From CAZGCA01 sp964524145 (lineage in GTDB: Bacteria; Hydrogenedentota; CAZGCA01), in contig CAZGCA010000001.1 of NCBI GenBank assembly GCA_964524145.1, positions 1 to 64,000 of the forward strand: 64,000 bases of DNA. Reading direction: 5' to 3'. Positions 8,498-15,996 of this stretch are shown in pieces. The position numbers were made by a program, and so were the translations under genes. Every line of letters begins with the position of its first letter. The stretch's first letter is position 1. The notes under the pieces are model-generated. The model ran no database searches and was not told the DNA's origin. It was given only the letters and a program-made list of their open reading frames with translations.

Positions 8498-10495
8498 ATG
8501 TTGACCGTACCGGAAAAGGTTGTGCTGGTCCTGGTGATGATCGGCTCGGCGGCGTATTTTGTCTGGGCCGGTATACGGCTCGTCAGGATGGTGTCGCTCG
8601 GCAAGCCGGAGAAAAGGTTCGACAATCCCGGCCTGCGGTTGAAGACGTTCATTGCAAACGTGTTCCTGCAGGTGCGAACGTTCCGCAAACCGATCGTCGG
8701 TCTGCTGCACTTCCTGGTTGTCTGGGGGTTCCTTGTGTTCGCAGCGAACACCGTCAACCACTTCTTCGGCGGGTTGTTCCACGGGTTCTCGATATTCTTC
8801 GGCACCAAGCTCGACGCCTACTATGCCACGATGGTGGACGTCTTTGCCGTTCTGTTGATCATCGGCATACTGGGGTTGGCGATTCGCCGGTATTTGCTCC
8901 GGCCTGACTGTTTGACGCGACCATCACCGGAATCGGCCGTGGTGCTCACCTTTATCGGCGGCGCTGCTGTGGCTGTTCTGTTGACCAACGCGTCGGAGAT
9001 CGCGATTGGAGAAGCCCGCTTCGCCGAGTACAGGTTTGCGAGCCGCGCCGTTGCCGGGGTGCTCGGCACGATGCCCATCGGTGTGGTGCGCGGCGTGTTC
9101 CACGTCGCGTGGTGGGCGGACTCGATCATGCACCTGGTCCTCATTGCACTGCTCGTCATACCGACGAAACACGTGCATTTGGTCGCCGGATCGATAAACT
9201 CGTTCTTCTACCGCATGTATCCGCGCGGCCGGATGACGAAGCTCGATCTCGAAGACGAAGAGGCCGAGACGTTCGGCGTATCGAAGGTCGAGGAGTACAC
9301 CTGGAAGCAGTTGCTCGACCTGCTGTCCTGCATCGAGTGCGGCAGGTGCCAGGAAAACTGTCCGGCATACAACAGCGATAAACCCCTGAACCCCAGGCAG
9401 GTTATTCGCGACCTCGAACATCACTTCATCGACGTAGCCCCTGGTCTTCTGAGAAAACCCGACGCTGCGGAAACCTCGGAGACAGAGGAAGAATCGCGTC
9501 CCGCGCTGCCCGGTGGGGTGATTGAGGAAGACGCCATCTGGGCGTGTACAACGTGCGGCGCGTGCGTCGAACACTGTCCGGTGTATATCGAACACATCGA
9601 CAAGCTGACCGATATGCGCCGGTACCTGGTGCTCATGGAATCGAAGTTCCCTCAGGAGGCCGTCGAGGTGTTTAGAAACATGGAGTCGAACGCCAACCCG
9701 TGGGGTATTGGGTATGCGGAACGTGCCGACTGGGCCAAAGACCTCGAGGTCCCGAAGTTGGCCGAGAAGCAGGAGACCGACGTGCTGTACTACGTCGGTT
9801 GCAGCGGCGCCTACGACGACCGGAACAAGAAGGTCTCGGAGGCGATGGTGAAGATATTCAAGGCTGCGGGCGTGGATTTCGCGATACTCGGCGAGGAGGA
9901 GAAGTGTTGCGGCGATAGCGCGCGGCGCATGGGCAATGAGTACCTCTTCCAGATGCTTGTCGAGATGAACGTCGAGGCGATGAAGCAGTACAAGTTCAAC
10001 AAGATAGTGGTGGCGTGCCCACACGGGTTCAACACGCTCAAACACGAATATCCTCAGTTCGGCGGCGACTACGAGGTGGTCCACCATACCGAGTTTATCA
10101 AGGAGCTTATCGATAGCGGCAAGCTCAAGCTGAAGTCGAACGGTTCCGAAGCCGTTGCATACCACGACTCCTGTTACCTTGGCCGGCACAACAGCATCTA
10201 CGATCAGCCGCGGGAGATTCTCCAGGCGGCCGGGCACAGTCTGAGGCCCGTCGCGCGCGAGCGCGCGTACGGGTTCTGCTGCGGTGCAGGCGGAGGGCGG
10301 ATGTGGCTCGAGGAGGACATCGGCAAAAGGATCAACCATATCCGGACGGACGACCTGCTCGAAACCGGGGCGAAACAGATCGGCACGGCATGCCCGTTCT
10401 GCCTGACGATGATCGAGGACGGCATCAAGGAGACCGACAGGGAAGGTGCCGCGAAGGTCAAAGACATAGCCGAATTTGTCGCGGAACTGCTATAG
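8498..10495 (+). CDS. Membrane EtfAB:quinone oxidoreductase (cytochrome b/4Fe-4S/CCG fusion)
   Basis: 665 residues. The first 240 residues are hydrophobic, with several membrane spans resembling a nitrate-reductase-gamma cytochrome b domain; His residues in LLHFLVVWGF and FHVAWWADSIMHL are candidate heme ligands. Two ferredoxin-type motifs follow, CIECGRCQENCP (near 278) and CTTCGACVEHCP (near 349). Then come two CCG domains of the HdrB/GlpC type (CCGDSARR near 469; HDSCYLGRHN and FCCGAGGGR near 555-597). This arrangement is known for EtfAB:(methyl)menaquinone oxidoreductases (EMO/DUF224). Its place directly after etfBA supports that job. The reduced acceptor is probably menaquinone, by inference. 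Confidence 0.88.
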   Translation: MLTVPEKVVLVLVMIGSAAYFVWAGIRLVRMVSLGKPEKRFDNPGLRLKTFIANVFLQVRTFRKPIVGLLHFLVVWGFLVFAANTVNHFFGGLFHGFSIFFGTKLDAYYATMVDVFAVLLIIGILGLAIRRYLLRPDCLTRPSPESAVVLTFIGGAAVAVLLTNASEIAIGEARFAEYRFASRAVAGVLGTMPIGVVRGVFHVAWWADSIMHLVLIALLVIPTKHVHLVAGSINSFFYRMYPRGRMTKLDLEDEEAETFGVSKVEEYTWKQLLDLLSCIECGRCQENCPAYNSDKPLNPRQVIRDLEHHFIDVAPGLLRKPDAAETSETEEESRPALPGGVIEEDAIWACTTCGACVEHCPVYIEHIDKLTDMRRYLVLMESKFPQEAVEVFRNMESNANPWGIGYAERADWAKDLEVPKLAEKQETDVLYYVGCSGAYDDRNKKVSEAMVKIFKAAGVDFAILGEEEKCCGDSARRMGNEYLFQMLVEMNVEAMKQYKFNKIVVACPHGFNTLKHEYPQFGGDYEVVHHTEFIKELIDSGKLKLKSNGSEAVAYHDSCYLGRHNSIYDQPREILQAAGHSLRPVARERAYGFCCGAGGGRMWLEEDIGKRINHIRTDDLLETGAKQIGTACPFCLTMIEDGIKETDREGAAKVKDIAEFVAELL

Positions 10496-10567
10496 AAGAG
10501 TTCTACCCAGACCAGTTGGCCCACACTTCTCGCCGAGCGAGCCGTCTCCAGGGCATTACGGACCATT

Positions 10568-10602
10568 CCCCCTCTCCCACCGGGAGAGGGTTGGGGTGAG
10601 GG
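10568..10602. repeat. REP-like palindromic repeat, copy 2
   Basis: The same unit as at 8339-8372: CCCTCTCCC, a short loop, GGGAGAGGG, then TTGGGGTGAGGG. It lies 70 bp downstream of the oxidoreductase stop codon, so both copies mark 3' ends of etf-operon genes. Confidence 0.8.
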
Positions 10603-10617
10603 AATGTCTACCTTCCC

Positions 10618-10731
10618 GCTCGTTCCCACGGTCTCCCGTGGGAACGCCTCCGTGACCACTTGTATCAGTTCCGGCAACGAGAGGTGTGCCCGGCGTTGAT
10701 ATGCATTCCCATGGGGGACCGTGGGAACGAG
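10618..10731. repeat. Head-to-head pair of palindromic repeats (BIME-like)
   Basis: Unit 1 (10618-10646) is GCTCGTTCCCACGG then TCTCCCGTGGGAACG. Unit 2 (10703-10731) is the same element inverted, ending in GACCGTGGGAACGAG. A third copy stands at 15076-15110. Each unit is itself a palindrome around TTCCCACGG/CCGTGGGAA. Paired inverted copies are typical of REP/BIME-type elements. Confidence 0.8.
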
Positions 10732-10744
10732 ACAATAAGATCAC

Positions 10745-10773
10745 TTGATAAGAGCTTCGGTTAGCTGTAAGAT
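10745..10773 (+). promoter_or_regulatory. Candidate sigma-70 promoter
   Basis: TTGATA (10745-10750), 17-bp spacer, TAAGAT (10768-10773), 128 bp upstream of the small membrane protein gene at 10901. With the repeats at 10568-10731 this accounts for the 405-bp gene-free stretch 10496-10900. Confidence 0.45.
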
Positions 10774-10900
10774 GCTGTCAGGACAGCGGGTGAGCCATTT
10801 CCAGACGCTGCTCCTCTTGCGTCTTATACAGAGAGAGGCGCGTGGCTAAGAGTCCTATAAGGAACCAGATAATCCATAATCCTGCGGAAAGGAGACAGGA

Positions 10901-11140
10901 ATGAAAGACCTTGACATAGCAACGTTGATTGTGAGCCTTGCACAAATTGTCGGCCTAATCGTGGGGATTGCTGGAAATGGGCCTGTAGTTGCAGTTATTA
11001 CAGGCATTGCCGGATTTGCGGCACTTGTCAATCTATTTCTTCCTTCTAAGACTGGTGCCGCTTGGTACAAGAAACTCAAACTTGTTGCGGCGGCGTGTGG
11101 CGCTGGGCTTATTGTCTTTGCAATAATTGAAGTAGCGTAA
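10901..11140 (+). CDS. Small two-to-three-span membrane protein, unknown function
   Basis: 79 residues with a good ribosome site (GGAAAGGAGACAGGA then ATG). Hydrophobic segments cover roughly residues 7-25, 28-46 and 60-78, the middle pair joined by GNGPVVAVITG. No family is recognised. Base composition is visibly lower in GC than the etf genes. It ends a few bases before an integron attC-like site (11141-11195), the layout expected for a gene cassette, so it may be a captured cassette gene. Confidence 0.65.
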   Translation: MKDLDIATLIVSLAQIVGLIVGIAGNGPVVAVITGIAGFAALVNLFLPSKTGAAWYKKLKLVAAACGAGLIVFAIIEVA

Positions 11141-11195
11141 TTACAGAACAAACGCGTCGACCGGACAGACGCCGCTGATGCGCGAACCGTTATCC
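11141..11195 (+). other. attC-like recombination site 1
   Basis: An AAC-containing left box (GAACAAAC) and the right box GTTATCC (11189-11195) enclose an imperfect inverted repeat. Its right arm CGCCGCTGATGCGCGAACC closely matches that of the second site (11559-11615). It is located between two small ORFs, as in cassette arrays. Pairing is poorer than at site 2. Confidence 0.45.
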
Positions 11196-11213
11196 GGTGA
11201 GACTGGAGCAGCA

Positions 11214-11564
11214 ATGACTTTCTGGAAGCGATTGGACGAATTGCTCGAGTCGAGAGAACTCATCATTGATAGACCCAAAGGAACGAGGCATCCGAAATAC
11301 TCTGAGGTTGTGTACCCTTTGGACTATGGCTATTTGAAGGGAACGTCCGCTGGTGACGGGAATGAAATCGACGTTTGGTCTGGTTCTGATCCATCTCGCC
11401 GCCTGGTTGCCGTTGTTTGTACTGTCGACACGTTGAAAGCTGATGCCGAAGTGAAATTGTTGGTCGGTTGCACGGACGAGGAGATGGAAATTGTCGAGAG
11501 CTTTCACAATGACAACAACTACATGTCAGCAATTGTCCTCAAGAGGGAACTCGAGTACGGCTAA
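11214..11564 (+). CDS. Inorganic-pyrophosphatase-like small protein, probable gene-cassette product
   Basis: 116 residues. I placed the start at the ATG at 11214, with GGAG five bases upstream, rather than at 11178. It aligns by eye with family I soluble pyrophosphatases: IIDRPKGTRHP, YPLDYGYLKG and GDGNEIDVWSG. The family signature D-x-D-[PE]-x-D is degenerate here (DGNEIDV: Asn for the middle Asp), and the protein is about 60 residues shorter than bacterial enzymes. It may be inactive on pyrophosphate or use another phosphate substrate. attC-like sites flank it on both sides and the stop codon lies inside the second one. Confidence 0.7.
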   Translation: MTFWKRLDELLESRELIIDRPKGTRHPKYSEVVYPLDYGYLKGTSAGDGNEIDVWSGSDPSRRLVAVVCTVDTLKADAEVKLLVGCTDEEMEIVESFHNDNNYMSAIVLKRELEYG

Positions 11565-11615
11565 CCAGCGGATAGAGTCGGATACTGCGCGCCGCTCATC
11601 CGCGAGCCATTGGGC
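11559..11615 (+). other. attC-like recombination site 2
   Basis: The site is 57 bp, a normal attC length, from GGCTAAC (11559-11565) to ATTGGGC (11609-11615), one base from the GTTRRRY core. The left arm GCGGAT-a-GAG-t-CGG (11568-11581) pairs exactly with CCG-CTC-ATCCGC (11592-11603), leaving an A and a T unpaired. Such extrahelical bases are a hallmark of attC hairpins. The upstream ORF's TAA is part of the left box, as is usual for cassettes. Confidence 0.6.
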
Positions 11616-11646
11616 ATAGAGAATGGGGAGTAGGAAGAACAGAATA

Positions 11647-12522
11647 ATGCAAGAAGCAATATGGCCAGAGATCTTGCTCGTATGTGGAGTTATTTTCTGC
11701 GCCTTGATGTGGACTCCGGTACAGCTTGCTGCCGCCAACGATGAGGGGTTCCAAAACGCATTCTTCGCGTTCGATAACGGCGTCGGGCGCGGCAAGAGGA
11801 CCCCACGAGAGCAAGCCAAAACCCTCAAGGAGCTTGGTTACGCTGGCATTGGATACACCGGAATCGAGAATCTGACCGAAAGACTCAAAGCGTTTAAGTC
11901 GCAGGATCTGAAAGTATTCAGCCTGTATGTGCCGTGCTATCCCGACAGAAAGGACCCCTTCTCTCCACAGCTCAAGGAGGCTATGAAGCAACTCGAAGGA
12001 ACGAACACCATGCTCTGGCTGACGGTGCAGGGAGAAAGCAACGACGGAGAAGCTGCGCGGGTTGTCCGGGAGATCGCCGATGCCGCGGACAAACATGGCG
12101 TAAAGGTTGCCCTCTACCCTCATTATGGATTCTACATTGCCACGGCAAGACACGCTGTGCGGCTCGTGAAGAAGGTTGACCGCAACAACGTTGGTGTGAC
12201 CATCAATCTCTGCCATGAGCTGCGAGCAGGTAATGAACCAGAACTTGACGACATTATCAAGGAAGCCGCACCCTATCTCTACCTCGTCTCCATCAACGGT
12301 GCGGATCGCAGCGGCGGATGGGACAAGCTGATCAAGACGCTGGACCAAGGGGAGTTCGATGTACTCCCGTTTCTAAAGAATCTCAACGCGGCAGGCTATA
12401 CCGGACCTATCGGCCTGCAGTGCTACAATGTTAAAGGCGATCAGCGAGAAAACCTGAGAATCTCCATGCAAGCATGGAGGAAGCTGTGTTCGCATGCTGG
12501 ATCAGAAAAGGAAAGACAATGA
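11647..12522 (+). CDS. Exported sugar-phosphate isomerase/epimerase-like TIM-barrel protein
   Basis: About 291 residues from the ATG at 11647, which follows GTAGGAAGAACAG; an in-frame ATG at 11623 lacks a ribosome site. A hydrophobic signal segment (PEILLVCGVIFCALMW) precedes the barrel. Xylose-isomerase-like features include YAGIGYTGIENL, VKVALYPHYGFY, VGVTINLCHEL and LVSINGADRSGGWDKL, which supply probable metal or catalytic His/Glu/Asp residues. The next gene overlaps by ATGA, so the two are translationally coupled. Pairs of such isomerases with MocA oxidoreductases are typical of carbohydrate or polyol metabolism in Planctomycetota-like bacteria. The substrate is unknown. Confidence 0.82.
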   Translation: MQEAIWPEILLVCGVIFCALMWTPVQLAAANDEGFQNAFFAFDNGVGRGKRTPREQAKTLKELGYAGIGYTGIENLTERLKAFKSQDLKVFSLYVPCYPDRKDPFSPQLKEAMKQLEGTNTMLWLTVQGESNDGEAARVVREIADAADKHGVKVALYPHYGFYIATARHAVRLVKKVDRNNVGVTINLCHELRAGNEPELDDIIKEAAPYLYLVSINGADRSGGWDKLIKTLDQGEFDVLPFLKNLNAAGYTGPIGLQCYNVKGDQRENLRISMQAWRKLCSHAGSEKERQ

Positions 12523-13859
12523 GGAAATCAACCAAAACGAAGTTAACACGGCGTCAGGTACTGCAAGGCGCGGGCGCGGTCGGCTTGATATCCGCATTCC
12601 CGACCATCGTTCCATCAACGGTGTTTGGTAAGAACGCGCCGTCCAATCGCGTCACAGTTGGTATGATAGGAGTGGGACGGCAAGGAACGAAAGTCAATCT
12701 CCGAACACTGGTTGACATGAAGGACGTGCGCATAGTGGCTGTCTGTGATGTGGATACGTGGAGGATGAATAACGCAAAGAATATGGTCGACACCAAGTAC
12801 GGGGACACGGGTTGTCGCGCCTATTCGGATTGGCGAGAAGTGGTTGCCCGCGACGATATCGACGCGATTATGAACTCAACGTCTGACCACTGGCATGTAC
12901 CCATATCACTCACGGCAGTTCGTAAAGGAAAGCATGTGAGTTGTGAGAAACCACTCACTCTGTCCATCGCCGAAGGACGTGTGCTGGCAGATGCGGTGAA
13001 GAAACATGGCGTAGTGTTTCGCACCGACAGTGAATGTCGCTCGCATTCCTACATGCACAAGACGGCTGAGCTGGTGCGAAACGGATATATCGGCAAGATC
13101 AAGAGGTTCGAGGTTGGTGTCCCGCGTGGCGACAAAGCGGGCGGCAAGGCCGATCCCATGCCTGTGCCGGAGGAGCTTGATTACGAAATGTGGATGGGGC
13201 CCATAGAGAAGAAGCCTTACACGGTGGACGCAGTTCATCCATCAAAATCCTACGGCCGTCCCGGCTGGATGAGATGCCGGGATACTTGTGAAGGTATGAT
13301 TACCAACTGGGGCACTCACGTCATTGATGTGGCCCAGCTTGTCAATAACAGTGAACGGACCGGACCGGTATCAATCGAGGGCACGGGCAAATATCCCGCC
13401 CCCGGCAGCGGGCTCTGGAACGTGCTGATCGATTTCAACGTCCAGTTCAAATATGCCGATGGGGTCACGATGAATTATATCACCGACAGCGCGGGTGCCT
13501 ACCTCAGAGTCGAGGGTGAAGAAGGATGGATCCAGGCAAACTGGCTCAGGGAAGGAGGATTTCAGGCCAGCGACATCAATATCCTCGGAACGAAGCTAAA
13601 GGACAGTGATCTTCGTATTCCCCAGCGAAGTGACAAGGACGATTTTATCCATTGCATCAAGAACAATGCCCCGGATGAATCAATGGCTGACGCTGAAGTC
13701 GGGCACCGCACCTGCTCAATAGGACAGCTCGCCCATATCGCGATACAACGCGGTCGGAAACTTGAGTGGAATCCGGAAGAAGAACGATTCGTTGGCGACA
13801 ACGAAGCCAACAAGATGCTAAGCAGAACCTATAGAGATCCATGGGGGCTGAATATCTAG
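12519..13859 (+). CDS. Tat-exported Gfo/Idh/MocA family NAD(P)-dependent oxidoreductase
   Basis: About 446 residues. The start is the ATG at 12519 (AAAGGAAAGACA upstream), overlapping the previous stop as ATGA. A twin-arginine signal (TRRQVLQGAGAVGLISAF) comes first. The Rossmann motif VGMIGVGRQGTKVN follows and the cofactor/catalytic segment is KGKHVSCEKPLTLS, giving the EKP motif near residue 145. The C-terminal part (WGTHVIDVAQLV, GEEGWIQANW) is the usual MocA beta-sheet domain. It probably oxidises or epimerises a sugar or cyclitol outside the cytoplasm, working with the preceding TIM-barrel protein. Confidence 0.92.
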   Translation: MRKSTKTKLTRRQVLQGAGAVGLISAFPTIVPSTVFGKNAPSNRVTVGMIGVGRQGTKVNLRTLVDMKDVRIVAVCDVDTWRMNNAKNMVDTKYGDTGCRAYSDWREVVARDDIDAIMNSTSDHWHVPISLTAVRKGKHVSCEKPLTLSIAEGRVLADAVKKHGVVFRTDSECRSHSYMHKTAELVRNGYIGKIKRFEVGVPRGDKAGGKADPMPVPEELDYEMWMGPIEKKPYTVDAVHPSKSYGRPGWMRCRDTCEGMITNWGTHVIDVAQLVNNSERTGPVSIEGTGKYPAPGSGLWNVLIDFNVQFKYADGVTMNYITDSAGAYLRVEGEEGWIQANWLREGGFQASDINILGTKLKDSDLRIPQRSDKDDFIHCIKNNAPDESMADAEVGHRTCSIGQLAHIAIQRGRKLEWNPEEERFVGDNEANKMLSRTYRDPWGLNI

Positions 13860-13913
13860 ATCCCCACTGCCGGCTCATGAGAGGAAACAGCCCAATAACA
13901 GCTTCGACCATTA

Positions 13914-13939
13914 CGTTTCAAGGCCGCGGTTTTGAAACG
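13914..13939. repeat. Hairpin-forming inverted repeat
   Basis: CGTTTCAA and TTGAAACG are 8-bp arms separated by 10 nt, located between the MocA gene and the radical SAM gene. It could be an operator or a weak terminator; there is no U-tract. Confidence 0.4.
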
Positions 13940-14006
13940 AAGGTCAAGCCGGACGTTAAGCCCCATTGGAGATGGTCGTCACGAAATCTTATATGCGGAG
14001 TGCCTG

Positions 14007-15029
14007 ATGGCTGAATCTATAGTCCATGCATGGTGGCACCCGAACTACCTCCGAACAGATACTATCTTCCCGACAGTATTACAGATTGAGCCGTCTAATA
14101 TGTGTAATTCAGCGTGCGCCTTTTGCCCATCAAAAGACATCACTCGGCCAAGAGGTATCATGTCCTTTGACCTTTGCAGGAGAATCATCGACGAGGCGAT
14201 TACGCATCCTGAATTCAGCCAGATCGTGTGGTACGGACTGGCTGATCCCTTCACGGACGAAGGTATCTTTGAGAAGATCGAGTATGCACGCGAGAAGAAG
14301 GTTCGGAGTATGCACATCTCAACAAATGGGGGGCTGCTTGACGAAGAGAAGGCGGCCAAGCTACTGGATTCCGGCATCACTGACGTGAACATTAGTATTG
14401 ATGGCAACTCGAAGGAAACGTACGAAGCCATCCGGTGCAATCTGAATTTCGATACGACCTGTCAAAACGTGACGCGCTTCCTGAAGATGCGAGAGCAACG
14501 TCAGCAGAAAAACCCCCGCGTTGCCCTTCGAACCGCATACACGGAAACCACAAAGCCTGAAATAGCATCATACATTGCCAGGTGGCGCGGTCTTTGCGAC
14601 GGCATTATCATCGCTTCAGTAGCCAATTGGGCGGGACAGAACAAGTACGAGAATCGGCGTGACCTAAGCGGTCAGGAACCATGCAGTAGGCTGTGGGGAG
14701 TGGCGGAGATAACGTGGGATGGGTGTGTTCCCTACTGCTGCTTCGACGTGAACTGTGATACTCAACTTGGCAACGTTGGCGAAGGGAGTTTGTACCAAAT
14801 ATGGAACGTGCCGAGAATGCGGGAGATTCGAAGGATCCACATGGAAGGAAGATTCAGTGAACTGCCGCTGTGTGCTGTATGTGACGAATGCAGGTACGGT
14901 GAGAACCGCGATCTCCGGTTCGTCGGTCGCAACGACGGAAGGACCGTCAGTTTGGAGCGTCACAATCCCAGGGATCGGGAGGATATCGCCAAATGTCTGA
15001 CGGATCGGTTTGACTATGTGGAAGCATAA
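14007..15029 (+). CDS. Radical SAM/SPASM-domain protein, unknown substrate
   Basis: 340 residues from the ATG at 14007, with GGAG six bases upstream. The radical SAM cluster motif CNSACAFC (CX3CX2C) lies near residue 35 and is preceded by VLQIEPSN. SIDGNSKETYEAIR is the usual SAM-binding strand. The C-terminal third carries SPASM-type cysteines (PCSRLWG, VPYCCFDVNC, LCAVCDEC) for auxiliary clusters. Proteins of this layout modify peptides, cofactors or sugars. No precursor peptide or partner is visible, and the downstream neighbour is a racemase separated by a REP-like repeat. Its position in the accessory stretch suggests acquisition. Confidence 0.85.
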   Translation: MAESIVHAWWHPNYLRTDTIFPTVLQIEPSNMCNSACAFCPSKDITRPRGIMSFDLCRRIIDEAITHPEFSQIVWYGLADPFTDEGIFEKIEYAREKKVRSMHISTNGGLLDEEKAAKLLDSGITDVNISIDGNSKETYEAIRCNLNFDTTCQNVTRFLKMREQRQQKNPRVALRTAYTETTKPEIASYIARWRGLCDGIIIASVANWAGQNKYENRRDLSGQEPCSRLWGVAEITWDGCVPYCCFDVNCDTQLGNVGEGSLYQIWNVPRMREIRRIHMEGRFSELPLCAVCDECRYGENRDLRFVGRNDGRTVSLERHNPRDREDIAKCLTDRFDYVEA

Positions 15030-15075
15030 CAGAGCGCATGCACACGGACACGCCCACGCGCACCGGGCACGCATT

Positions 15076-15110
15076 GCGCTCGTTCCCACGGTCTCCCGTG
15101 GGAATGAGAC
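15076..15110. repeat. REP-like palindromic repeat, third copy of the GTTCCCACGG family
   Basis: GCTCGTTCCCACGG-TCTCC-CGTGGGAATGAGAC matches the units at 10618-10646 and 10703-10731. It occupies the short gap between the radical SAM and racemase genes. Confidence 0.8.
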
Positions 15111-15129
15111 ATAGTCAGCCCATGGCACC

Positions 15130-15900
15130 ATGAATAGAGACGACAAGAAGATGATCGGCGTAGTCGGAGGCATCGGACCATATGCTGGGATCGATCTTGT
15201 CCGGAAAATACTCAATCAGACGAAGGCAACATGCGATCAAGACCATTTGCCTGTATGTATGTTGTCTGTCCCTCATTCAATACCCGATCGAACCGAATTC
15301 CTGTTAGGGGCATCTGAGGTCAATCCTGCTCTATCCATATCAGAAGTGATTTGCACCTTACATAGGCATGGGGCATCAGTAATTGGCATGCCCTGCAATA
15401 CGGCTCATGCAGCTCCAATATTCAGTGAAATTGTCAGTAGAATACCAAGAACAGTGAATCTGATCCACATGATAAACAAGGTGGGCGAATACATTAAAGA
15501 CCGCTACCCGGCCACAGTAAGCGCGGGCATCCTGTCCACAACCGGAACATTCATTTCAAATGTCTACCCGGACTGTTTGTCCCAGTATGGCTTAGCTGGA
15601 ATTCAGGTCTCAGAAGAAATCCAGGAACGCCATATTCATCCTGCTATCTACAGTACGGACTATGGGATAAAGGCATGGCCACGGTCTGTTACAGCACAGG
15701 CAAAGAGGGATTTGCATACAGGGATAGAGTATTTGATTGGGAAGGGAGTCGAGCTGATAATCTTAGGATGCACAGAAATCCCGCTCGCGCTAACAGACGA
15801 CCAAGTCAGGGGCATACCGTTAATTGATGCAAACATGGTTCTTGCCCGCGCTCTGATTCTTGAGTCCTCACCTGAGGCTTTACTGGAGGAATGTGGCTAA
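15130..15900 (+). CDS. Aspartate/glutamate racemase family protein
   Basis: 256 residues. It contains GVVGGIGPYAG at the N-terminus and the two catalytic cysteines of cofactor-independent Asp/Glu racemases: MPCNTAHAA (near residue 88) and ILGCTEIPLAL (near 216). It interconverts amino-acid enantiomers, or acts on a related carboxylate. The ribosome site before 15130 is poor, and the ATG at 15151 (MIGVVGG) is an alternative start. GC content is visibly lower than in the core genes, and an attC-like half-site begins at its stop codon, so it may be a captured gene cassette. Confidence 0.9.
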   Translation: MNRDDKKMIGVVGGIGPYAGIDLVRKILNQTKATCDQDHLPVCMLSVPHSIPDRTEFLLGASEVNPALSISEVICTLHRHGASVIGMPCNTAHAAPIFSEIVSRIPRTVNLIHMINKVGEYIKDRYPATVSAGILSTTGTFISNVYPDCLSQYGLAGIQVSEEIQERHIHPAIYSTDYGIKAWPRSVTAQAKRDLHTGIEYLIGKGVELIILGCTEIPLALTDDQVRGIPLIDANMVLARALILESSPEALLEECG

Positions 15901-15950
15901 CAAATCACTCCACCTGACTGGCAATTCGCTGGCGCGCCAGGCAACCGGCG
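15895..15950 (+). other. attC-like half-site 3
   Basis: GGCTAAC overlaps the racemase stop and runs into AAATCACTCCACCTGAC, which looks like the left arm of environmental attC sites. A perfect 12-bp palindrome CTGGCGCGCCAG (15929-15940) follows. I cannot find the matching right arm, so the site would be truncated. Confidence 0.35.
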
Positions 15951-15996
15951 TCCCTGTGGCGATGGCGGAAGAGGCGAAGATCGAAAGGAAGAGAAC

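Noticed and set aside
8924..10339. A 471-codon minus-strand ORF opposite the EMO gene
   Set aside because: Antisense to a gene with clear FeS motifs. Its His/Arg-rich composition is a mirror artefact of high-GC codons.
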